A stretch of 36,410 bases of DNA from Rhodococcus sp. HM1 (GCF_023218075.1 NZ_JALPTB010000066.1:1-36410), one strand, 5' to 3'. Positions 23,872-32,355 are shown, numbered from the stretch's first letter. The notes: generated by a model from the letters alone, not told the origin. A program made the numbers and translations.

Positions 23872-25851
23872 CTACCCGATCGCTTTGGCGAAAATGTTCA
23901 CCATCGTGTCGATCGCGTTGTCCTTTCCATCCGGGGACCAGCTCGGATATGCGATGTGCGAATTCGAGGCGTAGAAGCTCGCCGCAGTGAACCCTTCGGA
24001 GACCAGCTGACCGATCTCGGCCGCGCCGTCACTGCTTGCCAGTGCCATCACCGACTGGCTCAGGCCGGCCAGATCACTGTCCTGCGGATGCACCGCCATC
24101 AGCGATCCGATCGGATCGCCCGGGTCGTGCAGTTGATCGGGGCTCATCTTCTGGCCCGGCGTGAGCACCCCGAGAGCCACCTGTGCCAGTTCCAGCGCGA
24201 CCGGCATCAGCCGCGACAGCTCGAGCATGTTGCCGCTTTCGGCGACCGACCAGGCAATTTCCTGCATCTCACCGACGTTGCGCGCCAAGCGGATCACATC
24301 GACGTTGCCGAGCAGATCGAGCACCAGGCCTGCGATCGCGGCCGTGCCGGACGGATCCGGCACCATCGCCACCAGACGCGACAGGGTCTTGAAGTCCACC
24401 CCGGCGGCCATCTTCACCAGCGGGGAGAGCTGATTGTTCAGATCCCCCGCGACCGCGTGCGCGCCACGCACATCACCGGTGGCGAGCTTGATCGGGAGCT
24501 GCTGCAACCCGGCCGCCACCGCTGCGTAGTCGATCGTGGTCACCCCGGAGACCACATTGAGCAGCTGATTGATGATCGTCGTGGGCTTGGCGACCGAGAG
24601 CACCTGTGTGGCAGTCCGTAACTCGGCCGGACCCGAGGCTGCCAAGGGCGACAGGCCCGCGACCAGCGTGTCCGCCGAGCTCGCCAGCGTCGACACGTCG
24701 ATCGGCTCACCCGAGGCCCGCGACTTGAGTAGGGCCGTGCTCATGTCGGTCACCGCTTCGGCGGCCGAGAGCACCGCCGGAACATCGACCTGCGCGAGCG
24801 TGTCGAGCACGCTCGCCGTCGTCGCCTCCGGCGATCCCTCGGGAGCCGAGGTGAACGACTCCCGTGCACCCGGATTGCTGTCGATCCACTGCCGCGCCTG
24901 GTCTACCGGCGTCAGAGTCTCCGACACCAACCGCGCCTGCTGCGTGATGCGGGCAATGTTCGCCGCCGAGGTCGTCGATGTCGGACCTGCGACATCGAGC
25001 GCGGCCACCGATTCGGCCAGCCGAGATGCCGCCCCGAACACTGCCGACAGATCAGCATTGCGCCAGTTGCCCGGTGAGGACAGCTCATCGACCAGCGACG
25101 AATGCGCCACTGTCGACTCACCGGTGATCGTCGGAGTCTGCGGTGTGGCGGTCGAGGCGAGTTCGGCAGAGACGTCGACCGCCCCCGGCGGATTGGCGAT
25201 GATCCGACCCAGCGAGGCTAGGAACGGTGTCGACTCGCCATCGGTGTTGCAGTACGCATCGTCCGGGTGGCAGATGTCGAACACCTTGCCCGCGAGCTTG
25301 CCGAACCCTTCCGGGGCCGGCCCCGCGATGCCCTGACCGTCGAGCGGCGGGCCGATCAACGTTGCGCCCTCGGTGCCCCGCTTCGGATTGGCGAGCAGAA
25401 TCACCGCCTTGACCTGTTGCGGAGTGACCGGTCCGAGCCCGTGGCCGATGGTGACGGCCAGATCGTTGCCGATCTGCGCGCCCTGGCTGTATCCCGCGAT
25501 GAGGTACTTCGACGCCGGGCACCGCTCCATCAGCTCCGACGCCGCTTTGTCACCCCGGGACTTCGATTCGGCATAGGAGGTGCCGTTGAAGAACGCCTCC
25601 CCCGGATACGGCACGTACACCGCGTCGACGTTCTTCCCGAACCGCTGCTCGAGCGCGTCACCGACCGCCGCGAGCATCCCCGTCGGCACCTTCGGATCGG
25701 CGTTAGCCGAGGTCTCCGTCGTGCCGGGAATCATCAGCGCGATCGTGCGCGCACAGCCGTTCGTCTCCGCAGCATGAGCAACGGTCGGCGTGCTCACCGC
25801 GGCCGCAGTGGTTACTGCCGCCGCTGCCAGAGCTAGACCAGTCTTCCTCAT
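23872..25851 (-). CDS. Secreted cutinase-family serine esterase with long C-terminal helical region
   Basis: This 659-aa exported protein has a signal peptide cleaved near residues 27-28 (PTVAHA). The cutinase-type alpha/beta hydrolase domain spans about 30-240. Its nucleophile elbow is GYSQG (S122), paired cysteines are C33 and C111, and CHPDDAYC (194-201) carries the candidate catalytic Asp. The His is not clear by eye. Residues 240-659 are a long Ala-rich helical extension not found in classical cutinases. In mycolate-bearing actinobacteria, cutinase-like enzymes act on lipids and mycolate esters, so here it may loosen the outer mycomembrane during transfer (inference). The ATG at 25851 lies 5 bp after the preceding stop. 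Confidence 0.82.
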   Translation of the reverse strand: MRKTGLALAAAAVTTAAAVSTPTVAHAAETNGCARTIALMIPGTTETSANADPKVPTGMLAAVGDALEQRFGKNVDAVYVPYPGEAFFNGTSYAESKSRGDKAASELMERCPASKYLIAGYSQGAQIGNDLAVTIGHGLGPVTPQQVKAVILLANPKRGTEGATLIGPPLDGQGIAGPAPEGFGKLAGKVFDICHPDDAYCNTDGESTPFLASLGRIIANPPGAVDVSAELASTATPQTPTITGESTVAHSSLVDELSSPGNWRNADLSAVFGAASRLAESVAALDVAGPTSTTSAANIARITQQARLVSETLTPVDQARQWIDSNPGARESFTSAPEGSPEATTASVLDTLAQVDVPAVLSAAEAVTDMSTALLKSRASGEPIDVSTLASSADTLVAGLSPLAASGPAELRTATQVLSVAKPTTIINQLLNVVSGVTTIDYAAVAAGLQQLPIKLATGDVRGAHAVAGDLNNQLSPLVKMAAGVDFKTLSRLVAMVPDPSGTAAIAGLVLDLLGNVDVIRLARNVGEMQEIAWSVAESGNMLELSRLMPVALELAQVALGVLTPGQKMSPDQLHDPGDPIGSLMAVHPQDSDLAGLSQSVMALASSDGAAEIGQLVSEGFTAASFYASNSHIAYPSWSPDGKDNAIDTMVNIFAKAIG

Positions 25852-25856
25852 CCGGA

Positions 25857-26603
25857 CTATCCCCTGACTTCTTCGATGGAGCGGATCATCACCCGGCCGT
25901 CCTCTGCCGTGGTCGTCGTGATGCGCTGTTTGAACTCGCTGCGCCGATCCGGGCGGATCTCGGTGATCTGCGCGCTGTAGGCGTTCGGCCCGATTGCCGT
26001 CACCTCAAGGCAGTGCGTGGTCCCCAGAGGAACGGTGTCGATGCCCTGCTGGATCGTCGCTGCATCGGGTAACGGCGCATCCGGGGCCATCAGCTCCCGC
26101 ACTTCCGCACCCGACCGCAGCAGGTAATAGCGGTGTTCGAGTGCCGCGATCACCCCTTCACCCGATGACTGGTCGCCTTCACCGGGCGAGCACGGATCAT
26201 CGGCCGCCGCAGACGCCGTGGTCGAAGCCAGCGCTGCTGTGGCCGGAACCAGATCACCGAAGTCCGGCTCGTCGTCGCCCCCGAACAGTGCCGACACGCC
26301 CCAGCCAACCATTCCCACCACTGCAACAGCGGCGAGGCCAAGTCCGGCATAGGTCACCATCCGACCGGAAGGCCGGGGCATCGGCGGGCCGCCGACCTTT
26401 TCTGACGGGCGAGCAACGCGGCGGCCGATGTCGGCCGCCGCGACCACCCGAGACTCCGACTCACGTGTGGGCGCTGCCTTCACGGAGGAAAAGCGCTCCT
26501 CGGCCGCCGGTACCGGTGCCGGTGCCGACGTCCGAACCATGCGGGTCCGGGGCGCGGTCGCATCGAGCACCCGCGGCGAACCTGCTCGGTTGTTCCGCTT
26601 CAT
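25857..26603 (-). CDS. Single-pass membrane protein of unknown function
   Basis: This 248-aa protein has a basic, disordered cytoplasmic N-terminus (about 85 residues) and one membrane helix near 84-108 (VTYAGLGLAAVAVVGMVGWG). A short Ala/Thr linker and an extracytoplasmic domain from about 135 follow. The domain contains two cysteines (CSPGEGD and HCLEV) that could form a disulphide, plus a helix ALEHRYYLLRSGAEVRELM. The bitopic plan resembles VirB8/TcpC-like proteins, and this may be a second scaffold protein. The ATG at 26603 has AAAGGGAG upstream. It is tightly linked to the cutinase gene. Confidence 0.65.
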   Translation of the reverse strand: MKRNNRAGSPRVLDATAPRTRMVRTSAPAPVPAAEERFSSVKAAPTRESESRVVAAADIGRRVARPSEKVGGPPMPRPSGRMVTYAGLGLAAVAVVGMVGWGVSALFGGDDEPDFGDLVPATAALASTTASAAADDPCSPGEGDQSSGEGVIAALEHRYYLLRSGAEVRELMAPDAPLPDAATIQQGIDTVPLGTTHCLEVTAIGPNAYSAQITEIRPDRRSEFKQRITTTTAEDGRVMIRSIEEVRG

Positions 26604-26629
26604 CGGTTCGTCTCCCTTTCGACCGGAAC

Positions 26630-27928
26630 TCAGGCGTCGACCGCCGGAGCCTGCGTGCCGAGACCCTGACCGACCGCTTCACTGACCAGGCGCGATGCCA
26701 GACCCGGCGTCGCGTCGGTGAAGAACGATTCGAGTGCCTGGTCGACCTGCTCGATGACCTGCTCGCCGCCCGGCTGTGCCTGCACGAAGTCACGGACCTG
26801 TGTGTCGAGCGACGGAGCGGTCTCGGTAGCGAAGGTCTGCACCGCCTCGGCAGCGGCCGCACCCACCGGATCTTCCGACCACTGTGCGAGCGTGGTGTCG
26901 ACCTGCTCGGCGATCTGCTCGGCCTCGACATCGGGCACTTCGGCCTCGATCGGCGTGGCGTCCTCGCCCGCACCGTAGGCAGTACCGACCCCGTATCCGG
27001 CCAGGCCGCCCCCGACCGCACCGAGGGTGCCGCCGACCGCGCATCCGGCCGCGAAGCCTCCTGCTGCGCCTGCTGCCGTGGCAGCAACACCGGAGGTGAC
27101 CGGAGCCACCCCCGGAATCGGCACGGGCACCATCGTGCCCATGCCAGCGCCGACGATGCCCGAGACCGTGGACACCGCCAGGGCCGTCGGGACACCGGCC
27201 GCCAAGCATCCGGCTCCGAACCCGGCCGCTGCGCCCGCCGCCGTGCCTGCGACCTGTGCGGATGCGATCTTCTCGGCTTCTTCGGCCTCCATGCCGGTCG
27301 ACCGGTGGTAGTCGGTCACCATCGCCTCGACCACGGCGGTCGTGCGGTTGGTCTTTTCGGCGTCGACATCGGAGATCCAGTTGGGCTGATCGAAGATCAC
27401 CCGACCGAAACGCATCTTGTTGGCCGGGGCCTCGATCGGCAGGGTCGGCCCCTCGACGATGACCGGCACCTGCGGAACGGGAGCGTTGTAGCCCGAGTCG
27501 CCGCCACCGGAGTAGCCCGAGTAGCCGGAGTTTCCGCCACCGGAGTAGCTGTTGTACTGCGTCATCGACACGCCGCCGCCGGTCTGCGGGTTGTAGGCAC
27601 GGGTTCCGCGGTTGTACTCGGCCGGAGGCGCAACCCAGAAGTTTTCGGCCGGCTGCGGCTCAGGGGACGACGGGGCCGGAGCCGGGGCCGAAGGCGGCGT
27701 GGACGTGATACCGGCCTGGCCGCCACCGGACTGCGGCGGGGACGTGATCCCCGCCTGACCGCCACCGGAGTCATCGGTCGGAGCCGCTGCTGCCGTCGGC
27801 GCAAAGGCGATGAGCAACCCGGCCGCCGCCGGTGCCAGGGTCGCAGTGCTGAGCACCGCACTAGTCGTTCGACGGCGCCGGTGTCTGCCGGTGCGGGAAG
27901 CCAACCGATCTTCGTTGGATACGGACAT
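26630..27928 (-). CDS. Gly-rich secreted protein, first gene of the transfer operon
   Basis: This protein is about 432 aa, with an Arg-rich N-terminus and a signal peptide ending TAAAAP near residue 50. Low-complexity Gly/Ser/Pro/Tyr sequence follows, with two SGGGQAGITS repeats and Tyr/Gly repeats (SGYSGYSGGG). Then comes a conserved-looking stretch (NKMRFGRVIFDQPNWISDVD), then a Gly/Ala-rich hydrophobic region (about 225-325) resembling glycine-zipper segments. The end is helical and acidic. Glycine zippers can form membrane or channel structures, so an outer-envelope or pore role is possible. GAAAGG lies 8 bases before the ATG at 27928 and only 2 before the ATG at 27934, so the former is preferred. 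Confidence 0.65.
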   Translation of the reverse strand: MSVSNEDRLASRTGRHRRRRTTSAVLSTATLAPAAAGLLIAFAPTAAAAPTDDSGGGQAGITSPPQSGGGQAGITSTPPSAPAPAPSSPEPQPAENFWVAPPAEYNRGTRAYNPQTGGGVSMTQYNSYSGGGNSGYSGYSGGGDSGYNAPVPQVPVIVEGPTLPIEAPANKMRFGRVIFDQPNWISDVDAEKTNRTTAVVEAMVTDYHRSTGMEAEEAEKIASAQVAGTAAGAAAGFGAGCLAAGVPTALAVSTVSGIVGAGMGTMVPVPIPGVAPVTSGVAATAAGAAGGFAAGCAVGGTLGAVGGGLAGYGVGTAYGAGEDATPIEAEVPDVEAEQIAEQVDTTLAQWSEDPVGAAAAEAVQTFATETAPSLDTQVRDFVQAQPGGEQVIEQVDQALESFFTDATPGLASRLVSEAVGQGLGTQAPAVDA

Positions 27929-28594
27929 ATACATCGCCTTTCGTGCGGATGAACCGAGTCCCGTGTGCGTGAAGGACCTGAGCGAGATAGGGAAACCGCC
28001 GGTCCGAAATCCGGGAGAGGGTGAACCTCGGCTCGGCGGTAGTCAGTGGTCCGAGCGCGTTCACGGCAGATGACGCAGGTGGGAATCGGGACTCGAGCCC
28101 ATGCCCCTGCCCGCCCGTGCCGAGATGGTCGGGCAGGTCACTGCAGGAAAGAAGAAGTCCGCTTGGGCACGTGTCCGTGGGGCCGGACATGCGCGGAAAC
28201 GCTGCTGCCAGCGCACAGTCGAGTAACGCAAGAACAGCAGTGCCCGAAAAAGAAGTGGGCTCTCCTCGTCGGCAGCGACCTGGTGCCCGAGCTTGCGTAG
28301 CACGCCCGGATGGGTCGTTACGTGAGTGGTTCAACCCCCGGATACGTGACACCGACGCCAATCACTGACACGTGTCCGGGGTTTTCCCTCTTTGCCGGTG
28401 GCCTCACCGCGGCTCCGCACTCTGGTTGCCAGCCAGAGGCGCGCACACCCGGCTCAGCCGATAGCTACCTCCTTCGCAGCGAACACTTCGGTTGAAACTC
28501 TATTCCGGAACATTACAACAAACTTTATTCAAGTGGAAGATGACGCAGACCATTCCTGTAGGGCAGTGTTATCCGTCGTGGAAAGGTTGTGGGC
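27929..28594. promoter_or_regulatory. Divergent promoter region between the transfer operon and the HTH regulator
   Basis: This 666-bp gap separates the operon (leftward) and the double-HTH gene (rightward). On the plus strand, TTGAAA (28492-28497) followed after 16 bases by TACAAC (28514-28519) is a plausible promoter inside an A/T-rich patch. CACGTGTCCG occurs twice (28168-28177 and 28369-28378), each within a dyad. No convincing gene is seen here. The long leader suggests control of transfer from this site. Confidence 0.5.
28336..28381. repeat. Long dyad with CACGTGTCCGGGG, operator or terminator
   Basis: CCCCGGATACGTG (28336-28348) and CACGTGTCCGGGG (28369-28381) pair over 13 bases with one G-T pair, around a 20-base loop, followed by GTTTTCCC. 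Half of the dyad also occurs at 28168-28177, where TGTCCG pairs with CGGACA. A repeated sequence in a divergent promoter region suggests a protein-binding site; a terminator is the alternative. Confidence 0.4.
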
Positions 28595-29041
28595 ATGACG
28601 AGACGGCCTCTTCGGGGTTTCGACCGGGAGAGGCTGATCGATCTGCGGACGAAGAAGGGTTACACCCGTGGCGACCTGGCGAGGTTCGCCGAAGTGAGTG
28701 TGGCGGCCGTTCGCGCCTGGGAATCCGGGCAGGCCACTCCACAGGTAGACCGGTTGGCCCGAGTGGTCAAAGCCCTCGAAGTCCCGATGTCCGAGCTGGT
28801 GCGGATACCCCCGCACGAGCGGTACCTGGGCGATCTGCGAGTCCAGGCCGGCCTGACCCAGCCCCAATTGGCGCTCGAGGTCGGCATTTCCACGGCCTCG
28901 CTCAGCAGCCTGGAGCTGGGGGAAACGTCGCTGCGCGAAGCGATTGCCGAGCGACTGGCCAAAGCCTTGGGTGTGGACACAGCCGAGATCCGTGCCGCTT
29001 ACGAACGTTCCCGAACCCGACCGCCGGGCACGCCGGTCTGA
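28595..29041 (+). CDS. Transcriptional regulator with two XRE-type HTH domains
   Basis: This 148-aa protein contains two HTH_3 domains in tandem. The first is at about residues 13-66 (LIDLRTKKGYTRGDLARFAE, AVRAWESGQATP). The second is at about 78-133 (LGDLRVQAGLTQPQLALEVG, SLSSLELGETSL). A single chain with two such domains can bind as an internal dimer. The ATG at 28595 has GAAAGG 8 bases upstream; a GTG two codons earlier is possible. It is transcribed away from the transfer operon across a long regulatory gap, so it probably controls that operon, itself, or both. It converges on the PAS-like gene. Confidence 0.85.
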   Translation: MTRRPLRGFDRERLIDLRTKKGYTRGDLARFAEVSVAAVRAWESGQATPQVDRLARVVKALEVPMSELVRIPPHERYLGDLRVQAGLTQPQLALEVGISTASLSSLELGETSLREAIAERLAKALGVDTAEIRAAYERSRTRPPGTPV

Positions 29042-29045
29042 CGCG

Positions 29046-29062
29046 CGCGACACGCTGTGTGT
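29046..29062 (+). terminator. Short dyad after the HTH regulator gene
   Basis: CGACAC (29046-29051) and GTGTCG (29057-29062) pair around GCTGT, 4 bases after the regulator's stop. It is a weak terminator candidate. The remainder of the 29042-29257 gap, between convergent genes, shows nothing else. Confidence 0.3.
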
Positions 29063-29257
29063 CGACATACGGAACGTACGGATTACCACGTCTGGACTCC
29101 CCCCGCGGAGATAGCAGCCCGCCTCACGCAGACATGCGGAGACGGCCGAAACCGGCTGTGCTACATCCGAGGCCGAGTCGACAAGCCTCAGGAAATCCCC
29201 ACGGGCGGGGACGCGGAAGACAAACTACCAGATCACTGCAGGTATCCGGGGACCGAC

Positions 29258-30313
29258 CTACCCTCCCAGGCGCCCCCGATCGGACCCACGCAATTCCACT
29301 GCGGGCGCACCGAACTCGCCGGCCGGCACCGAAACCTGCACGAGCACGAGACGGTCGCTGAGAGGTCCGGGATACGGGCTGATCGACAATTGCGCTGTTC
29401 GCCATCCCGATTCGGACCGAAGGCGAGCCCGAGCAGATCGAGGACCGGCATCACCCGAGCGAAAGGCCGCGAGCGCTTCCGCAAGAACGGACCGATCGTC
29501 AGGATGAACGATGTCGTTTCCGCCACTGACGTTCCGCCACGTCACCCAGGGCGGAGCATCGGGAAGCCACATGGTCAGAACAGCCAACTCGGCAGCGAAC
29601 ACGCCGGTGTAGACCCCAGCGGTTCGCAGCATCTCCTGCATTCCGAGTTCGCTCAACGTCGGCAACTCCGGCGCAGTCGTATCGGACACGTCATGCCAGA
29701 GCAGTCGAATGCCGACGTTGCCCGGATCGGTGCGACCTTTGCCCCAGCAGTACCAGCGCATTACGCGGCCGTCGGCGTGGAGAACCGACATCGGTGCCTC
29801 CCACTTGCGGCCGTGCACCGGATCGATCCCCAACTCGAACAACGAGGCCGAATCGTCGAACTTGACGGCCTTGGCGATGTACTCCGCAGGGGTCCGCTCC
29901 GGGACATGCGCTTCCGGCAGCACACCCGACATCATCGACGCTTCGACCGTCTGACCGATCACCATGCGTTCCAGTTCCCACGCGATACCGGCCACGATTC
30001 GAGGCGGGCTCGGAACCTGGCCGGGTTCGCCGACCCACACCTGGACGCCGTGCGCCTCACCACTGGGGCCGAGGACCGGCAGTGCTTCGATGTGGAACGT
30101 CTTCTGCGCCCCCTTGCGGGAGCGCACATCGATCCTGACCGCCCGGCGAGTGTGGACTGCTTCGTGAATGATCGGTGTGATCGGAAGATCCGGGGCCGGC
30201 TGAACTTGCCTGGTCACCGACGCCCAGTCCCGAACCGCTCCGCCGCAGCTGACAACGGACATCTCCTCGTCGATCAACGTCTCGACAAGATGCCACGTGT
30301 TGAGAATTACCAT
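29258..30313 (-). CDS. PAS-like sensory protein of unknown partner
   Basis: This 351-aa protein has no membrane segment. Two regions look PAS-like: about residues 50-110 (RSRKGAQKTFHIEALPVLGP, a PAC-like strand pair) and about 285-340 (GNDIVHPDDRSVLAEALAAF, RLRSESGWRTAQLSISPYPG). Between them lie FELGIDPVHGRKWEAPMSVL and DGRVMRWYCWGKG, also PAS/PAC-like. No kinase, cyclase or DNA-binding output domain is seen, so it may act by binding a partner. The ATG at 30313 has GGGGGAGG upstream within an A/T-rich patch. It lies 73 bp downstream of the P450 gene on the same strand, so co-transcription or a sensing link to the P450 substrate is possible. Confidence 0.6.
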   Translation of the reverse strand: MVILNTWHLVETLIDEEMSVVSCGGAVRDWASVTRQVQPAPDLPITPIIHEAVHTRRAVRIDVRSRKGAQKTFHIEALPVLGPSGEAHGVQVWVGEPGQVPSPPRIVAGIAWELERMVIGQTVEASMMSGVLPEAHVPERTPAEYIAKAVKFDDSASLFELGIDPVHGRKWEAPMSVLHADGRVMRWYCWGKGRTDPGNVGIRLLWHDVSDTTAPELPTLSELGMQEMLRTAGVYTGVFAAELAVLTMWLPDAPPWVTWRNVSGGNDIVHPDDRSVLAEALAAFRSGDAGPRSARARLRSESGWRTAQLSISPYPGPLSDRLVLVQVSVPAGEFGAPAVELRGSDRGRLGG

Positions 30314-30386
30314 TAACTTATAACCTCCCCCGAGTTCGGGCACAGTGCAGCTGCCCAGGGAGGAACATACCGGCCAACCCGATTGG

Positions 30387-31811
30387 TCAACGAAGCGAGA
30401 GCATGACCTTCAACCCTCGCGGCTTGAGAGTGATCGCTTCATGAACGTCGAGTTCGTAGCCCGGTTCGGGAGCGAAGTCGTATCGCCGGATCAGCGACGC
30501 GAGCGTGAGCACCGCTTCGTGCAGGGCGAACTGCCGGCCGATGCATGCCCGGATTCCCGTGCCCCACGGCTTGAAGATGTGTGCCGGCCGCTTCCGCACC
30601 GCCTCGGGTTCGAATCGGTCCGGATCGAACCGCTCGGGGTCGTCGCCCCACAGAGGGTCGCGGTGCAGCTGCGGCAGCAGCACGAACACCCACGACCCCG
30701 GCGGCAGAGTCCGTCCGCCGAGCGTCGTCTCACCGCGCACCTTGCGGAAGTAGCCCGGCGCGGCCGGCCACAGCCGCAGCGTCTCGTCCACCACCCGCCG
30801 CACATAGCGCAGCTTGGCGACCTGCTCGTACCCGATCTGCCCGTCGACCCCGACGACTTCGGCGATCTCGGCGCGTGCCTTCGTCACGACCTCGGGATTC
30901 CGGCTCAGGAAATGGATGGCGAAGCCCAGGGTGGCCGCCGTGGTCTCGTTGCCCGCCACCAGGAAGGTAAGCACCTGGTTGCGGATCGCTTCACGGTCGA
31001 GCTGCTCACCGGTGTCCGGGTCGGCGGTGTGCATCATCAGATCCAGCAGATCGGGGTGCCTGTCGTCCGAGCGCATCCGCTCCTCGACGATGCGATCGAC
31101 GGTGTCCTGCATCAACGCGATGTCGCGGGCGTGCTGCTCCCGGGCGCTGCGGCCGAACAGGGCGCGCAGGATCGGGATGTCGTTCGAGGAACGGTTGATG
31201 TACTCGAGGGCCCGGCTCATCGCCTCGATGAACGGATCGGGTTCGGCCCGGTTGAACGAGTCGAAGTCGTAGCTGAACCCGCATCGCCCGATCACGTCGA
31301 AGGTCAGTGATGTCATGCCCTGCGGCACGTCGACATAGCGGCCGTCCGAGGCTGCCTCATCCCAGGAGTGCAGCAGTTGATCGATCACCGTGAGCATCGA
31401 GTCGTGGTAGCTGCGCATCGCGGCCTGGCTGAAACCCGGGCCGAGGATGTTGTGGGCCTTGCGCCAATTCGGTTCGGAATTGAACGCCGTGAACAACCCG
31501 TCACCAGCGATAACACGGAGTTTGCGGAGCGGCTTGCCGAGGAACTTCGCCCACTTCTCCTCATCGTTGACCTCCCGCACCAGGTCGGCTCCGGAGACCA
31601 CGACCAGCCGATGCTGCAGGATCTTGCGCTCGAAGATCCCGCCGAGTTCCCGCGCCATCTGCATCTCGTGCTGGACCGGTTTGGCGACGTCGATGCTGAG
31701 CAGATCACCCAGCAGCGGCAGTCTCCACCGAGGTCGTGGGATCGGTTGGGGGTCGGTGGTGCTCGCGGGGCTGCTCGCGGGGCTGCTCGCTGAAAGCTGC
31801 GGTGACGCCAT
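30387..31811 (-). CDS. Cytochrome P450, stand-alone CYP102-like heme domain
   Basis: This 474-aa protein would be a heme monooxygenase. Visible motifs are the I-helix oxygen-binding AGNETT (286-291), the K-helix ETLR (343-346), FDPDRF (PERF region, about 395-400) and the heme-binding FKPWGTGIRACIG with axial C423. The N-terminal PIPRPRWRLPLLGDLLSIDV and the overall shape resemble the heme half of CYP102 fusion enzymes (fatty-acid hydroxylases), but there is no reductase domain and none nearby. Electrons must come from host partners. The start is uncertain: the ATG at 31811 has a weak ribosome binding site, the frame extends to 31886, and the first 20 residues are Ser/Ala/Pro-rich. This is accessory cargo. 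Confidence 0.9.
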   Translation of the reverse strand: MASPQLSASSPASSPASTTDPQPIPRPRWRLPLLGDLLSIDVAKPVQHEMQMARELGGIFERKILQHRLVVVSGADLVREVNDEEKWAKFLGKPLRKLRVIAGDGLFTAFNSEPNWRKAHNILGPGFSQAAMRSYHDSMLTVIDQLLHSWDEAASDGRYVDVPQGMTSLTFDVIGRCGFSYDFDSFNRAEPDPFIEAMSRALEYINRSSNDIPILRALFGRSAREQHARDIALMQDTVDRIVEERMRSDDRHPDLLDLMMHTADPDTGEQLDREAIRNQVLTFLVAGNETTAATLGFAIHFLSRNPEVVTKARAEIAEVVGVDGQIGYEQVAKLRYVRRVVDETLRLWPAAPGYFRKVRGETTLGGRTLPPGSWVFVLLPQLHRDPLWGDDPERFDPDRFEPEAVRKRPAHIFKPWGTGIRACIGRQFALHEAVLTLASLIRRYDFAPEPGYELDVHEAITLKPRGLKVMLSLR

Positions 31812-31952
31812 TTCTGAGAGTGTGCCCCACAGTCCGTGTGACCCACACCGCACCCTCCCGTCGTCCCCTCCCACGCCTCGGCCCATGTCCCACTAGTCGA
31901 CACGCGCCACGCCGATGCACGTGGGTAACTGACAACGGCGGGCCGGCCCGCT

Positions 31953-31967
31953 AATCTGAGGCAGATT
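31953..31967. promoter_or_regulatory. Perfect dyad upstream of the RHH gene, candidate operator
   Basis: AATCTG and CAGATT flank AGG, 34 bases before the start of the ribbon-helix-helix gene. RHH proteins often bind short dyads in their own promoters, so autoregulation is plausible. It also lies in the divergent gap with the P450 gene. Confidence 0.45.
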
Positions 31968-32000
31968 CATGGGCCGATCTTGAAGAACGGGGGTTTACGC

Positions 32001-32186
32001 ATGGCACAGCCACATAAGGGTGACCGCGCCGCGATGACTCTTCGTATCCCGGCTGAGCTGCACGAACAGCTCCGCAAGGACGCCGGGGACGCCAAGGTTG
32101 CGCTGTCCCAGTACGTCGCCGACCTCCTCGCCCTTCAGGCGGGTCGGCCGGACCTTGCTCGCGAGATCAAGGCGGTGCCCGTGTAA
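32001..32186 (+). CDS. Small ribbon-helix-helix DNA-binding protein (HicB/Arc-like)
   Basis: This 61-aa protein has a basic N-terminus, then the RHH pattern: a strand AAMTLRIP, helix AELHEQLRKDAGDAK, turn, and helix LSQYVADLLALQAG. These proteins bind DNA as dimers and serve as repressors, copy-control factors or antitoxins. No toxin gene is next to it, so a plasmid regulatory role is more likely than an antitoxin. The ATG at 32001 is preferred over an in-frame ATG at 31980 because the domain starts there and GGGGG precedes it. A strong terminator follows before the Rep-like gene. Confidence 0.75.
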   Translation: MAQPHKGDRAAMTLRIPAELHEQLRKDAGDAKVALSQYVADLLALQAGRPDLAREIKAVPV

Positions 32187-32238
32187 ACGCCACCAGAGAG
32201 GGACGCTAGCCGCCAACTAGCCCGCCCTCAGAAGCAGA

Positions 32239-32268
32239 AAACCCCCCACCTGCCAGGGTGGAGGGTTT
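32239..32268 (+). terminator. Strong intrinsic terminator between the RHH and Rep-like genes
   Basis: AAACCC (32239-32244) pairs with GGGTTT (32263-32268) and CCACC (32246-32250) with GGTGG (32257-32261), around a 6-base loop with one mismatch. A T-run ends the stem on the plus strand and an A-run begins it, so it could work in both directions. Confidence 0.7.
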
Positions 32269-32336
32269 CCCAACCAAATATCTGCCCGATCGGTCGCCAA
32301 ACGTTTCGGGCATTCAACTTTCCGCTCAGAAAGTCT

Positions 32337-32355
32337 TCGCTATGCATATTAGCGA
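32337..32355. promoter_or_regulatory. Near-palindrome over the proposed rep start codon
   Basis: TCGCTA (32337-32342) and TAGCGA (32350-32355) flank TGCATAT. It spans the ATG at 32342 in an A/T-rich patch, so it is a candidate operator for autoregulation of the initiator gene. Confidence 0.4.

Noticed and set aside
25994..27952. 652-aa plus-strand ORF over the start of the transfer operon
   Set aside because: Its composition is Arg/Pro/Ser-rich, and it lies opposite two genes with good signal or membrane features and ribosome binding sites.
27861..28361. 166-aa minus-strand ORF in the divergent promoter region
   Set aside because: It overlaps the start of the Gly-rich secreted protein gene in another frame and has no ribosome binding site or domain.
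29057..30316. 419-aa plus-strand ORF opposite the PAS-like gene
   Set aside because: Arg/His-rich shadow frame; the minus-strand gene has a strong ribosome binding site and PAS-like segments.
32001..32186. RHH gene as a HicB antitoxin
   Set aside because: No HicA-like or other toxin ORF is next to it, and a terminator follows immediately.
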